From: Mucilaginibacter mallensis | Lineage (GTDB): Bacteria > Bacteroidota > Bacteroidia > Sphingobacteriales > Sphingobacteriaceae | DNA: 64,000 bases | Reading direction: 5' to 3' | Assembly: GCF_900105165.1 (NCBI RefSeq) | Contig: NZ_LT629740.1 | Location: 1,984,001-2,048,000, forward strand | Shown: one piece after another, positions 51,669-58,846 of the stretch | Layout: every line of letters starts with the position of its first letter | Numbering within the stretch: position 1 is the stretch's first letter | Notes under the pieces: model-generated | Seen by the model: only the letters and a program-made list of their open reading frames with translations | Database searches by the model: none | What the model was told of the DNA's origin: nothing | Position numbers and translations under genes: made by a program

Positions 51669-52088
51669 TCAATTGACCAGCGTGACTAACGGCTTCCCTT
51701 TTTCGACGACATACGTTGCGAGCTCACTCCCCTTGACACTACCGACATTCTTCGCTGAATGAATCACTCCAGCCGGGATAAATAAGACATCGCCTGCCTT
51801 GAGGGTCTTCGGCAGTTCTTCACCGACCTTGTACTCCAGCAAACCTTCGAGGACATAGATAACCTCTTCGCCCGGATGTGTGTGCTTAGGTGCCACCGCT
51901 CCCGGTTCGAAATCGATGCGCACCTGGACGGCCTCGCGTCCTGGAATACTGAGATCGTGCCGCTGTAGTTCGGTGCGCTTGGTGCCCGGCTGCTGCGCTT
52001 GGGCAGAGCCTGGGGAAGTAAGCAGGATAAGGGCCCACGTAATACCGAAGATCATTGCACCGGCAAGGGTACGTTTGTTGTTTTTCAT
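51669..52088 (-). CDS. exported cupin domain-containing protein
   Basis: The 139-residue protein has a signal peptide (about residues 1-31, ending AQAQ). The cupin metal motif HTHPGEEVIYVLEG lies near residues 75-88 and the second motif GDVLFIPAGVIHSAKN near 107-122. Composition is G+C-rich like the adjacent alpha/beta hydrolase, 49 bases downstream. The two probably arrived together. Function could be a small dioxygenase or sensor; not determined. Confidence 0.9.
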   Translation of the reverse strand: MKNNKRTLAGAMIFGITWALILLTSPGSAQAQQPGTKRTELQRHDLSIPGREAVQVRIDFEPGAVAPKHTHPGEEVIYVLEGLLEYKVGEELPKTLKAGDVLFIPAGVIHSAKNVGSVKGSELATYVVEKGKPLVTLVN

Positions 52089-52116
52089 TGCTATCGTTGT
52101 TTACTGTTATTAAAAA

Positions 52117-53538
52117 TTATTCTGTTATATAATGGCCGGACGTTTTGCCGGATGGGATGAACAAAAGAAGGACAAACATGATCCCGAGCATCAAGAGTTC
52201 CAAACCCGCTCCGTTCCTGAACGCGACATGGTAATCTGGTGAGGACTTGTTTGCTGATAGTTTATTGAAGAAAACGCCGCCAATAATACTGACGCCCAAA
52301 GCTCCGGACGCTTGCTGAACAGTAGCATAAAGGCCCGAAGCAGCACCAGCGAAATGGTGCGGAACACTCCTGAGCGTCACATTCATGATAGGCGGCATTA
52401 CCCATCCGGCGCTCATACCGTGTAATAGTACCAGTAAAAACACGATCTGCGGAGCGATGATACTACCTGAAAACATAAAAATCTGTAGGCCCAGGGAAAT
52501 CATCATCACTATGGTTCCTGCCTGTAATACCGTTTTGCCGATTTTGGTTACTAACCGCATAGCAAAAAATGAAGAGAAAGAAAAGCCGACCCCGAACATG
52601 ACGAACATACATCCCGTCAACAGTGCGTTGAAATGATAACCGTTCTGCAACACCAGTGTGCTGATAAGCAAATAGGAATTATAAACCATGTAACAAAAAA
52701 GCACACACAACAACCCGATGTTGAGGTCTCTGATCTTAAATAAATTCAGATCAACCAGCGGCTCCTTCTTCTCTTTTAGTTTTTTATTCTGGTCGACGAT
52801 AAACCAGGCAAATAACACAAATGAAAGTATCAGGCCTAAAACACACCATAAAGGCCAGCCCAGTTCGCGCCCCTGGATGATGGGGATGATCAGCGCAAAC
52901 AAAGCAAGCGAAAGAATCACCGAGCCCGAAAGATCGAATTTTGCCCCTATATGAAGCGGGATTTCTTCAATGAAAAACCAGGCTGCGATCATGGCTGCGA
53001 TACCAATTGGCAGATTAATAAAAAAGATAAGCCTCCATCCGGCAATTGCAAAATGGTAGTATGTAAAAAAGCCGCCTAAGAATTGTCCCAACATACTGGC
53101 CAGGCCCAGTATTAGTCCGAACGTGCCGATGGCTTTTGCCCGGTCTTTAGGTTCGGTAAAGAGTAATTGTATATAAGAAATCGTCTGCGGAACCATAAAC
53201 GACGCGCTCCCGCCTTGCAAAAATCTTGCAGTATTTAGTTCGAACGCCGAGCGGGATAAACCGCACCAGCAAGATGCAAGGGTAAAAACCGCCATCCCCC
53301 ACAGGAATATTTTCTTCCGGCCGAAATGATCGCCTGCCCGGCCACCTGTTATCATAAAAGAAGCATAACCCAACAGGTAGCCGGCAATAACGATCTGAAG
53401 CTCTGCATCACTTGAATGCAATCCTTTTCTTATGGCAGGTATTGCTATGTTGACGATAAATATATCCATCAACGAAAGGAATGGCGCTGCGAGCACGATT
53501 AGCAATGCAAACCACCGCGAGGCTTTTAATTTTTCCAT
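52117..53538 (-). CDS. MFS transporter, DHA2 (EmrB/QacA-like) family
   Basis: The 473-residue protein has about 14 predicted transmembrane segments. The MFS motif A appears as GGRAGDHFGRKKIFLWGM near residue 60, and motif C-like GLILGLASMLGQFLGGFFTY near residue 140. The N-terminus LSLMDIFIVNIAIPAIRKGL is typical of DHA2 drug:proton antiporters. It likely exports a toxic compound; substrate unknown. It starts 32 bases downstream of the SDR at 53571, so these genes form one minus-strand unit. Confidence 0.92.
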   Translation of the reverse strand: MEKLKASRWFALLIVLAAPFLSLMDIFIVNIAIPAIRKGLHSSDAELQIVIAGYLLGYASFMITGGRAGDHFGRKKIFLWGMAVFTLASCWCGLSRSAFELNTARFLQGGSASFMVPQTISYIQLLFTEPKDRAKAIGTFGLILGLASMLGQFLGGFFTYYHFAIAGWRLIFFINLPIGIAAMIAAWFFIEEIPLHIGAKFDLSGSVILSLALFALIIPIIQGRELGWPLWCVLGLILSFVLFAWFIVDQNKKLKEKKEPLVDLNLFKIRDLNIGLLCVLFCYMVYNSYLLISTLVLQNGYHFNALLTGCMFVMFGVGFSFSSFFAMRLVTKIGKTVLQAGTIVMMISLGLQIFMFSGSIIAPQIVFLLVLLHGMSAGWVMPPIMNVTLRSVPHHFAGAASGLYATVQQASGALGVSIIGGVFFNKLSANKSSPDYHVAFRNGAGLELLMLGIMFVLLLFIPSGKTSGHYITE

Positions 53539-53570
53539 GGTAACTTTTGTTTGTTATTTGGCGGCAAACA

Positions 53571-54410
53571 TTATTTAAAATCTGCCTCAATGGTGGTTTC
53601 TTTCCATTGTTCCAGCTCGACTGTCATTGCTTTTAATTTATCTGAGGCCCGGTTGTAAGCATCCTGCCCCAGGTAAAGGTGAAGCGGCGGTTGTTCACTT
53701 TCGGCCAGTTCTATCAATATTTCTGAAGCTTTGTCCGGGTCGCCTGGTTGTTTGCCATTGGCTGCGAGGTACCGTTCCTGCGTATCCTTAACAGCCTGGT
53801 AGCCGTCAATTTTACTTTCGGTATATGCCAGAGAATCTTTGGTTAAAAACCCTGTTCTGAACCCGGATGGTTCAACTACGGTAACCTTAATTCCAAATTC
53901 CTTGACATCAAGCGAGATCACTTCGGAAAAAGCGGCTACCGCGGCTTTGGTAGCCGAATAAACGGCCCATCCCGGAGCACCCACAAAACCGGCCACCGAA
54001 CCCATATTTATAATGTAACCTGATCGCTGGCTGCGCATCACCGGCAGGATCCCCCTAACCACATTTACGGTTGCAAGCACGTTAACATTAAAAATGTTCC
54101 TGATATCCTGTTGGGTTATTTCTTCCACTGTTCCGGCCATTCCATAGCCCGCGTTGTTAACCACTACGTCAATCCGCCCGAAGGCTGCAAGGGTTTGCTG
54201 TATGGATTCATCAATACAATCCAGGTTATTTAAATCGACAGCAAGCGGAAGAAAACGGTCCTTGTCTATCAAGCCGACCGCCTGGCTCAGGGTACGTGCA
54301 TCGCGTGAAGTTGCCGCAACACGATAGCCGTGGTCAAGCAATTTTTTTACAAGCGTAAGTCCCAATCCCTGGGAGGCCCCTGTTACATACCATACTTTTG
54401 AAGTATTCAT
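53571..54410 (-). CDS. SDR family oxidoreductase
   Basis: The 279-residue SDR has TGASQGLG near residue 11, NNAG in VVNNAGYGMAG near residue 89, and YSATK in WAVYSATKAAVAAFSEVI near residue 155 with Ser in NMGSVAG. The C-terminal ~90 residues (YQAVKDTQERYLAANGKQPG followed by DPDKASEILIELA) are longer than in minimal SDRs and typical of the retinol/3-ketosteroid-like group. It precedes the MFS gene. Confidence 0.92.
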   Translation of the reverse strand: MNTSKVWYVTGASQGLGLTLVKKLLDHGYRVAATSRDARTLSQAVGLIDKDRFLPLAVDLNNLDCIDESIQQTLAAFGRIDVVVNNAGYGMAGTVEEITQQDIRNIFNVNVLATVNVVRGILPVMRSQRSGYIINMGSVAGFVGAPGWAVYSATKAAVAAFSEVISLDVKEFGIKVTVVEPSGFRTGFLTKDSLAYTESKIDGYQAVKDTQERYLAANGKQPGDPDKASEILIELAESEQPPLHLYLGQDAYNRASDKLKAMTVELEQWKETTIEADFK

Positions 54411-54465
54411 GATATTGTGTTTTTATAGTATTTTATTCAGAGACCCTGTATCATTTCCGCCCCCC

Positions 54466-54517
54466 GCCATTTTTTATCCAGGTAGTTGCAATTGCAACTA
54501 CCTGGATAAAAAATGGC
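54466..54517. terminator. 52-bp perfect palindrome (terminator-like)
   Basis: Two 26-base arms meet between 54491 and 54492 with no mismatch; the centre is GTTGCAATTGCAAC and the arms include CCATTTTTTATCCAGGTAG. It lies between the OsmC stop (54541) and the SDR start (54410) on the minus strand. T6 and A6 tracts lie inside the arms, so in RNA it gives a strong stem with terminal A-U pairs. It may be a terminator for osmC or a dimer-binding site. Confidence 0.7.
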
Positions 54518-54540
54518 CAAAAAGTATTAAACCTCCCTCG

Positions 54541-54960
54541 CTATTGGTAGGTAACACTTAAAGTAATAGGCACACTCAGCGCTTTGGATACAATACAATT
54601 GGCTTTAGCGCCTTCGGCAATTTCCTGAAAAGCTTCGGCAGATACACCGTCGATTAATGATGCTTTCAAATCCAAATGAATGCCGGTAACCATAAGGTTA
54701 ACCATATCCAAATCAAGGGTGGCTTCGGTGTTCAGGTCGTTGGCTATAAAGCCTGCACGCTCAAGCGTCGCACTTACTGACATGGTAAAACAGCCTGCGT
54801 GTGCCGAGGCTATCAATTCTTCGGGATTGGTGCCGATACCCGATTCGAATCGTGTTTTAAACGAATAGGGTGTTTGGTTAAGGATGGTACTTTGAGAAGA
54901 TATTTCTCCTTTGCCGTCTTTAAGGTTACCATTCCAATGTGCTTTTGCTGTACGTTTCAT
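54541..54960 (-). CDS. OsmC family peroxiredoxin-like protein
   Basis: The 139-residue protein has the two redox cysteines of the family: Cys57 in IASAHAGCFTMSVS and Cys122 in AKANCIVSKALSVP, plus the conserved Glu in NPEELIASAHAG. Family members reduce organic hydroperoxides using thiols. The opening RTAKAHWNGNLKDGKGEIS is typical of OsmC proper. It is the only visible dedicated peroxide-detoxifying gene in this stress cluster. Confidence 0.94.
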   Translation of the reverse strand: MKRTAKAHWNGNLKDGKGEISSQSTILNQTPYSFKTRFESGIGTNPEELIASAHAGCFTMSVSATLERAGFIANDLNTEATLDLDMVNLMVTGIHLDLKASLIDGVSAEAFQEIAEGAKANCIVSKALSVPITLSVTYQ

Positions 54961-55089
54961 TTTGTTTGTTTTATAGGGTTGAAAATTTATGATTCTAGAT
55001 TATAGTTATCCGGCACACAATCAATAGATGCTGCGTGTTCGTAATAGTAGTTCCTTGGGGTTTATAGTATTGATTGCCTTTTCGCTGTC

Positions 55090-56175
55090 TCAGGTTTTTA
55101 AATGGTCAAAGTATGCCGTTGTTTCTTCAAGTATAGACCTCATCAGTTCAGCGGCTTTGGTATGTTTTAATATCGGCGCTATCTGCCCGCCCCAGAATAA
55201 GATCATATCCCATTTTTCCTGTTCTATAGCTGCTTTCCTTATGTGCGACATAAACTGTGTTTGCAATGGAAAGGGTAGAAAAGCTTTTTCTTTGTGTATC
55301 AGGTCCTTTGCAATGCGACTGGTAATTCCTCTGCCCAATCTTCCGGTAAATGCCCGCGATAGTGACGTGTACTTACCTGCATCCGAAAACAACATTTGTT
55401 TATGTATGGCTGTGGCATTAGATTCATCGGTTGCCAGGAAGGCAGTACCAATTTGCGCTGCATCTGCACCAAGTGCCAGGGCTGCAGCAACACCTTTACC
55501 GTTAGCGATACCACCGGCAGCTATAACTGGTGTCTTTACCTTTTCTTTTATCAGTTGAAGCAATACAAATGTTCCGGTCGTAGATGATTCTGCTGGCGCA
55601 AGAAATGACGGGCGATGCCCGCCTGCTTCAAAACCAGAAGCGATAATCAGGTCAACTCCGGCTGATTCCAGCGCTATGGCTTCGTCAAGGGTGGTTGCGG
55701 CACCTACGGTAACAATTCCAAGTCTGCGGCATTGTTCGAGGATATCGGCAGATGGAATACCAAACATAAAGCTGAAAACAGGTGGCCGCTGGTGCAGGAT
55801 CACTTCGACCTGATTTTCAAAGCGGGACTTGAACGATGCCGGTTTTCCAGGTAAGTCTATTCCAAGCTCATCAAAATAAGGCTTGAATAACTCCTGCGCT
55901 TTTTTAAACAGATCGTCTGAAACTGTGCCATCCACAGCATCTGTATCTGAAACCCACAAATTAATATTGTAGGGCTTGTTGGTTGCCAATTTGATCTGCT
56001 TATCTACCTCAATGATTTCCTGTGGACTTAATGTATAAGCGCCGTAGCCCCCAAGCCCTCCAGCATTTGATACTATCGCAACCAATCGGATCGATGAAAG
56101 ATTTCCGCCGAAGGGTCCCTGGAGGATGGGGTATTGTATACCCAGTATTTCAGATGCTTTTGTTTGATACCACAT
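55090..56175 (-). CDS. nitronate monooxygenase (2-nitropropane dioxygenase family)
   Basis: The 361-residue FMN TIM-barrel begins ASEILGIQYPILQGPFGGNL and has SNAGGLGGYGAYTLSP, the FMN phosphate region PVIAAGGIANGKGVAAALAL followed by GADAAQIGTAFLATDES, and ASGFEAGGHRPS with the catalytic-type His. The enzymes oxidise nitronates such as propionate 3-nitronate, a toxic metabolite. It is 11 bases downstream of the NTF2-like gene on the minus strand, so probably co-transcribed. Confidence 0.9.
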   Translation of the reverse strand: MWYQTKASEILGIQYPILQGPFGGNLSSIRLVAIVSNAGGLGGYGAYTLSPQEIIEVDKQIKLATNKPYNINLWVSDTDAVDGTVSDDLFKKAQELFKPYFDELGIDLPGKPASFKSRFENQVEVILHQRPPVFSFMFGIPSADILEQCRRLGIVTVGAATTLDEAIALESAGVDLIIASGFEAGGHRPSFLAPAESSTTGTFVLLQLIKEKVKTPVIAAGGIANGKGVAAALALGADAAQIGTAFLATDESNATAIHKQMLFSDAGKYTSLSRAFTGRLGRGITSRIAKDLIHKEKAFLPFPLQTQFMSHIRKAAIEQEKWDMILFWGGQIAPILKHTKAAELMRSILEETTAYFDHLKT

Positions 56176-56186
56176 AGTGCTAAAAT

Positions 56187-56639
56187 TTACTCGGTCACAT
56201 CGGTGAGCATTTTAGTAACGATCACCCAGCGGCTATTGATCTTATGAAAAGAAAGAAACTCATCATAATTAAACTCGTACATTTTGACATGTACTTTGGC
56301 AACAGCTATGGAGTTAACCACATCAATAGAAATAATCGTTCCTTTAAAAGGTTTGCCTGAATCTTTTGGACTTTGACGGTGGGCAACGCCGTCAAGATAC
56401 TGATCAAGGGTTTTGGCATAAGGCTGTCCCTTTACATCACCGAACAATAAGGTGTCGGCATTAAAGATGCTGCCCAACACAGTTACATCTCCTTCGTATA
56501 TCTCTTTGAAATAATAATTTTCCAATCCTTGTGAGATTGCTAAGGAATCTTGTTGATTGTTTTCCATTTTCTTTAAATTTTGTGCTTTTAATACCAGCAA
56601 TGTGCAGGTCAAAAAAGCGGTCAATAAAAGTGTTTTCAA
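56187..56639 (-). CDS. exported NTF2/lumazine-binding-like protein
   Basis: A TTG at 56639, two bases after the SDR stop, gives a convincing signal peptide (LKTLLLTAFLTCTLLVLKAQ) and a 150-residue product. A longer reading to 56675 overlaps the SDR end, and a later ATG at 56567 would lose the signal. The body, LAISQGLENYYFKEIYEGDV through WVIVTKMLTDV, matches putative lumazine-binding (NTF2-like) proteins. Function unknown. Confidence 0.75.
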   Translation of the reverse strand: MKTLLLTAFLTCTLLVLKAQNLKKMENNQQDSLAISQGLENYYFKEIYEGDVTVLGSIFNADTLLFGDVKGQPYAKTLDQYLDGVAHRQSPKDSGKPFKGTIISIDVVNSIAVAKVHVKMYEFNYDEFLSFHKINSRWVIVTKMLTDVTE

Positions 56640-56640
56640 A

Positions 56641-57375
56641 TTAATTAAGGTTATGCCCGGCTCCCAAACCTCCATCTACATTGATAATGGCGCCGTTAAT
56701 AAAGTTACTCTTTGCAACGGTAAAAACCATTTCTGCAATATCTTCCACTTCGCCAACACGGTTCAGTAAATGTAAGCCTGCGGTTTGATCGGCTTTATCA
56801 CCATGCATTGGGGTGCGGATGGTGCCGGGCGCGATTGTATTCACCCTGATGTTATCTTTACCAAACTCAGCTGCCAGCTGTATAGTAAGTGCATGTATTG
56901 CACCCTTTGATGCCATTTGTGCAGTAATGGGCACTCCGCCAAGACCGTGATTCACCAAGGGAGTTCCAATATTGATCACTACGCCATCATGCTGCTTCAG
57001 CATTTGAGGAATAATGGCCTGTGTGGTGAAGTAAGTGCCCTTCAGGTTTGTATTTAGAAAGCGGTCAAGGTAAGCTTCGTCCACATCAAGGAATGGTTTG
57101 GTTTCAAAAATACCGGCATTGTTTACCAGCACATCTGCCGAACCAAATCTTTCCAAGGCAGTTGCTAAAAGTTGCTCGCCAGTTCTTTTATCGCTTATAT
57201 CGCCGGCTACCATCGCCAGGTTTTCGCCTGCGCCCAGTTCCTGGTAAACTTGCTCTAATTTTTCAGCAGTTGATGAATTGATCACTACATTGTCGCCATT
57301 GGCTAAAAAGTGTCGGGCTACTTCTTTGCCGATGCCCGACGAAGCACCGGTGACTATTATTGTTTGCTTTTTCAT
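56641..57375 (-). CDS. SDR family oxidoreductase (FabG-like)
   Basis: The 244-residue SDR has TGASSGIG near residue 8, NNAG in DVLVNNAGIFETKP near residue 84, a Ser-region GVVINIGTPL (the usual Ser is replaced by Thr/Gly in this segment) and a modified catalytic stretch TAQMASKGAIHALTIQLAAE, where the canonical Tyr of YxxxK is Met (M-A-S-K). The missing Tyr suggests reduced or altered catalysis. C-terminal FINGAIINVDGGLGAGH is typical FabG. It lies two bases after the tautomerase stop side, in one operon. Confidence 0.85.
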   Translation of the reverse strand: MKKQTIIVTGASSGIGKEVARHFLANGDNVVINSSTAEKLEQVYQELGAGENLAMVAGDISDKRTGEQLLATALERFGSADVLVNNAGIFETKPFLDVDEAYLDRFLNTNLKGTYFTTQAIIPQMLKQHDGVVINIGTPLVNHGLGGVPITAQMASKGAIHALTIQLAAEFGKDNIRVNTIAPGTIRTPMHGDKADQTAGLHLLNRVGEVEDIAEMVFTVAKSNFINGAIINVDGGLGAGHNLN

Positions 57376-57376
57376 T

Positions 57377-57598
57377 TTATTTTTTTCTTTCAGCAGTTAT
57401 ACCTTTTTCCCTCAGCACTGATACCTGTTCGCCGGCATGGCCCCAGTCGTCCAGATCATATTCCTGGATCACTACGAAGGTCAATTGAGGGTCTTTATTT
57501 AATACATCGCTGAGCAGGTCGGTTACCCCTTTAATCAATTTCTGCTTTTGTTCTCTTGTAACTCCTTCACGGGTTACTTCTATTTTAACGTATGGCAT
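57377..57598 (-). CDS. 4-oxalocrotonate tautomerase family protein
   Basis: The 73-residue protein begins M-P-Y-V-K-I-E-V; after Met removal Pro1 is the catalytic base. The helix TREQKQKLIKGVTDLLSDVL and TFVVIQEYDLDDWG fit the small tautomerase fold. Members tautomerise 2-hydroxymuconate-type or related keto-enol acids. It is between the SDR and the YceI gene in a minus-strand operon. Confidence 0.92.
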   Translation of the reverse strand: MPYVKIEVTREGVTREQKQKLIKGVTDLLSDVLNKDPQLTFVVIQEYDLDDWGHAGEQVSVLREKGITAERKK

Positions 57599-57626
57599 GG
57601 CTTTAATTTTTATGCTAAAACTGCTT

Positions 57627-58145
57627 TTAGGCAGCCTTAGCAGTTACGCTTACATTCAGTTCAAAATCATTATAGATTAGGGTATCGCCCAAATCTTTAA
57701 AGAAATTACCTGAACGGAATTTCATTTCATACTTGGTACGGTCAATTAACAGTTTGCCGGTTGCAGTCAATACATCGCTGTTTACATTGATTGCAGCGTC
57801 AAAACCAACAGGATGGGTAATGCCTTTGATGGTCAGGTTACCTTCAACATGGTTGCCCGAAACGGAGGTGATTTCTAATATTGCTTCCGGATATTTTTCA
57901 ATAGAGAAGAAATCATCAGAAGCGAGGTGACCGGCGAATTGTGCGTTTGTTGCAGGATCGGTTACATCCAGTATTTTGATAGATCCAGTATCGATAATGA
58001 ATTTACCGCCGGTAAGTTTACCGTCATTCAAAACAATTTCACCTTCTTTAACAGCTATAGTGCCATTGTGGGCGCCGGTTACTTTTTTGCCTACCCAATC
58101 AATATTGCTTTGGGTACTTACGATTTCAAATTTTTGAGTTTTCAT
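57627..58145 (-). CDS. YceI family protein, first gene of the stress cluster
   Basis: The 172-residue protein lacks an obvious signal peptide (MKTQKFEIVSTQSNIDWVGK), unlike the two YceI proteins at 43529 and 45517, so it may be cytoplasmic. YceI pattern: GKVTGAHNGTIAVKEGEIVL is followed by GGKFIIDTGSIKIL, HLASDDFFSIEKYPEAILEI, GNLTIKGITHPVGF and RTKYEMKFRSGNFF. The ATG is preceded by the paired FNR/CRP-like boxes at 58200-58253, so it likely heads the operon down to the nitronate monooxygenase. Confidence 0.9.
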   Translation of the reverse strand: MKTQKFEIVSTQSNIDWVGKKVTGAHNGTIAVKEGEIVLNDGKLTGGKFIIDTGSIKILDVTDPATNAQFAGHLASDDFFSIEKYPEAILEITSVSGNHVEGNLTIKGITHPVGFDAAINVNSDVLTATGKLLIDRTKYEMKFRSGNFFKDLGDTLIYNDFELNVSVTAKAA

Positions 58146-58199
58146 TTTTTATCTTTTTTAATTATATAACAAAGTACGGTAGCATTTTTCGGGTGACTG

Positions 58200-58215
58200 T
58201 GTGACCTACATCACA
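58200..58215. promoter_or_regulatory. FNR/CRP-like box TGTGA-N6-TCACA (site 7)
   Basis: TGTGACCTACATCACA also reads as TGAT-N4-GTCA on the minus strand, the motif found around the FixL-like system. Its centre is 34.5 bp from a minus-strand TTTG (58173) before the YceI gene, close to class II spacing. Confidence 0.65.
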
Positions 58216-58237
58216 TTTGAATTACGGGCCTGATTTA

Positions 58238-58253
58238 TGTGATGTAGGTCACA
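58238..58253. promoter_or_regulatory. FNR/CRP-like box TGTGA-N6-TCACA (site 8)
   Basis: TGTGATGTAGGTCACA is the exact inverse of site 7 (17-base arms 58200-58216 and 58237-58253), with 38 bp between centres. The pair could bind two dimers on nearly the same face of the DNA (3.6 helical turns). Confidence 0.65.
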
Positions 58254-58620
58254 TTTAGACATTGTGTGGTGAGGTATGTATTTCTTGAACATACATAATG
58301 CTACCATTTCCCGCACATCCTGGACTAATAGTTTTTTTACGTCATCCATCGTGAGCAGGGTGAAATTTATAGTGCTTAATAAGCTAATTTTTAATTATTT
58401 CTGTTATGGCCAACCCATTTTCATGCCACAAATAAGCTTCTTGTTATCAGTGACTTATATTGTTTTGCCATTGCTTAAAACCTTGATATATCATGAAACC
58501 ATGGAAATCAATCTTGATATATCGGGATGAGAAAATAACGTTATTAATTCTAACGAAAACATCATAAATTTATATCGAAAATCAAATTTATTCTCAATGC
58601 CTGCTGTTTAAATTTATCAT

Positions 58621-58785
58621 ATGGAAGAGAAACGAAACAAAAAGAAGCGATATTGTTTTAAGCCTTATTGTATCTCTTCCGTATTATTTTTGACATTTAT
58701 GCTGTTTTTAGCAAACGGATTTGCACAATATTTTTCCGGCTCCAATGCCGATAAGCCCAACGGTCGAAAGTCAGCTTTCGCTTAA
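58621..58785 (+). CDS. possible 54-residue exported peptide
   Basis: MEEKRNKKKRYCFKPYCISS then VLFLTFMLFLANGFAQYFSG and a polar tail: a basic start, one hydrophobic helix and a possible signal-cleavage site at GFAQ. It ends 61 bases before the TPR kinase start. It may be a real secreted peptide or the lost N-terminus of a larger gene. Confidence 0.35.
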   Translation: MEEKRNKKKRYCFKPYCISSVLFLTFMLFLANGFAQYFSGSNADKPNGRKSAFA

Positions 58786-58846
58786 TCTTAAACACATGTA
58801 GAAGGCAGAGGAGTTAAGTTAATCATTAAATTAATGCTGAAGAGCT

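Larger units (their letters stand above)
58146..58846. other. 701-base intergenic region: regulatory boxes and a possible small gene
   Basis: It separates the divergent YceI operon and the TPR sensor kinase. It holds a -7-like box for YceI (TTTG on the minus strand at 58173-58170), two FNR/CRP-like boxes at 58200-58253, AT-rich DNA with no convincing gene at 58260-58600, and a 54-codon frame at 58621-58785. Confidence 0.7.

Noticed and set aside
58276..58530. 84-codon plus-strand frame in the YceI/TPR kinase gap
   Set aside because: Low-complexity, Phe/Ile/Ser-rich shadow of AT-rich DNA, no start context or recognised domain.
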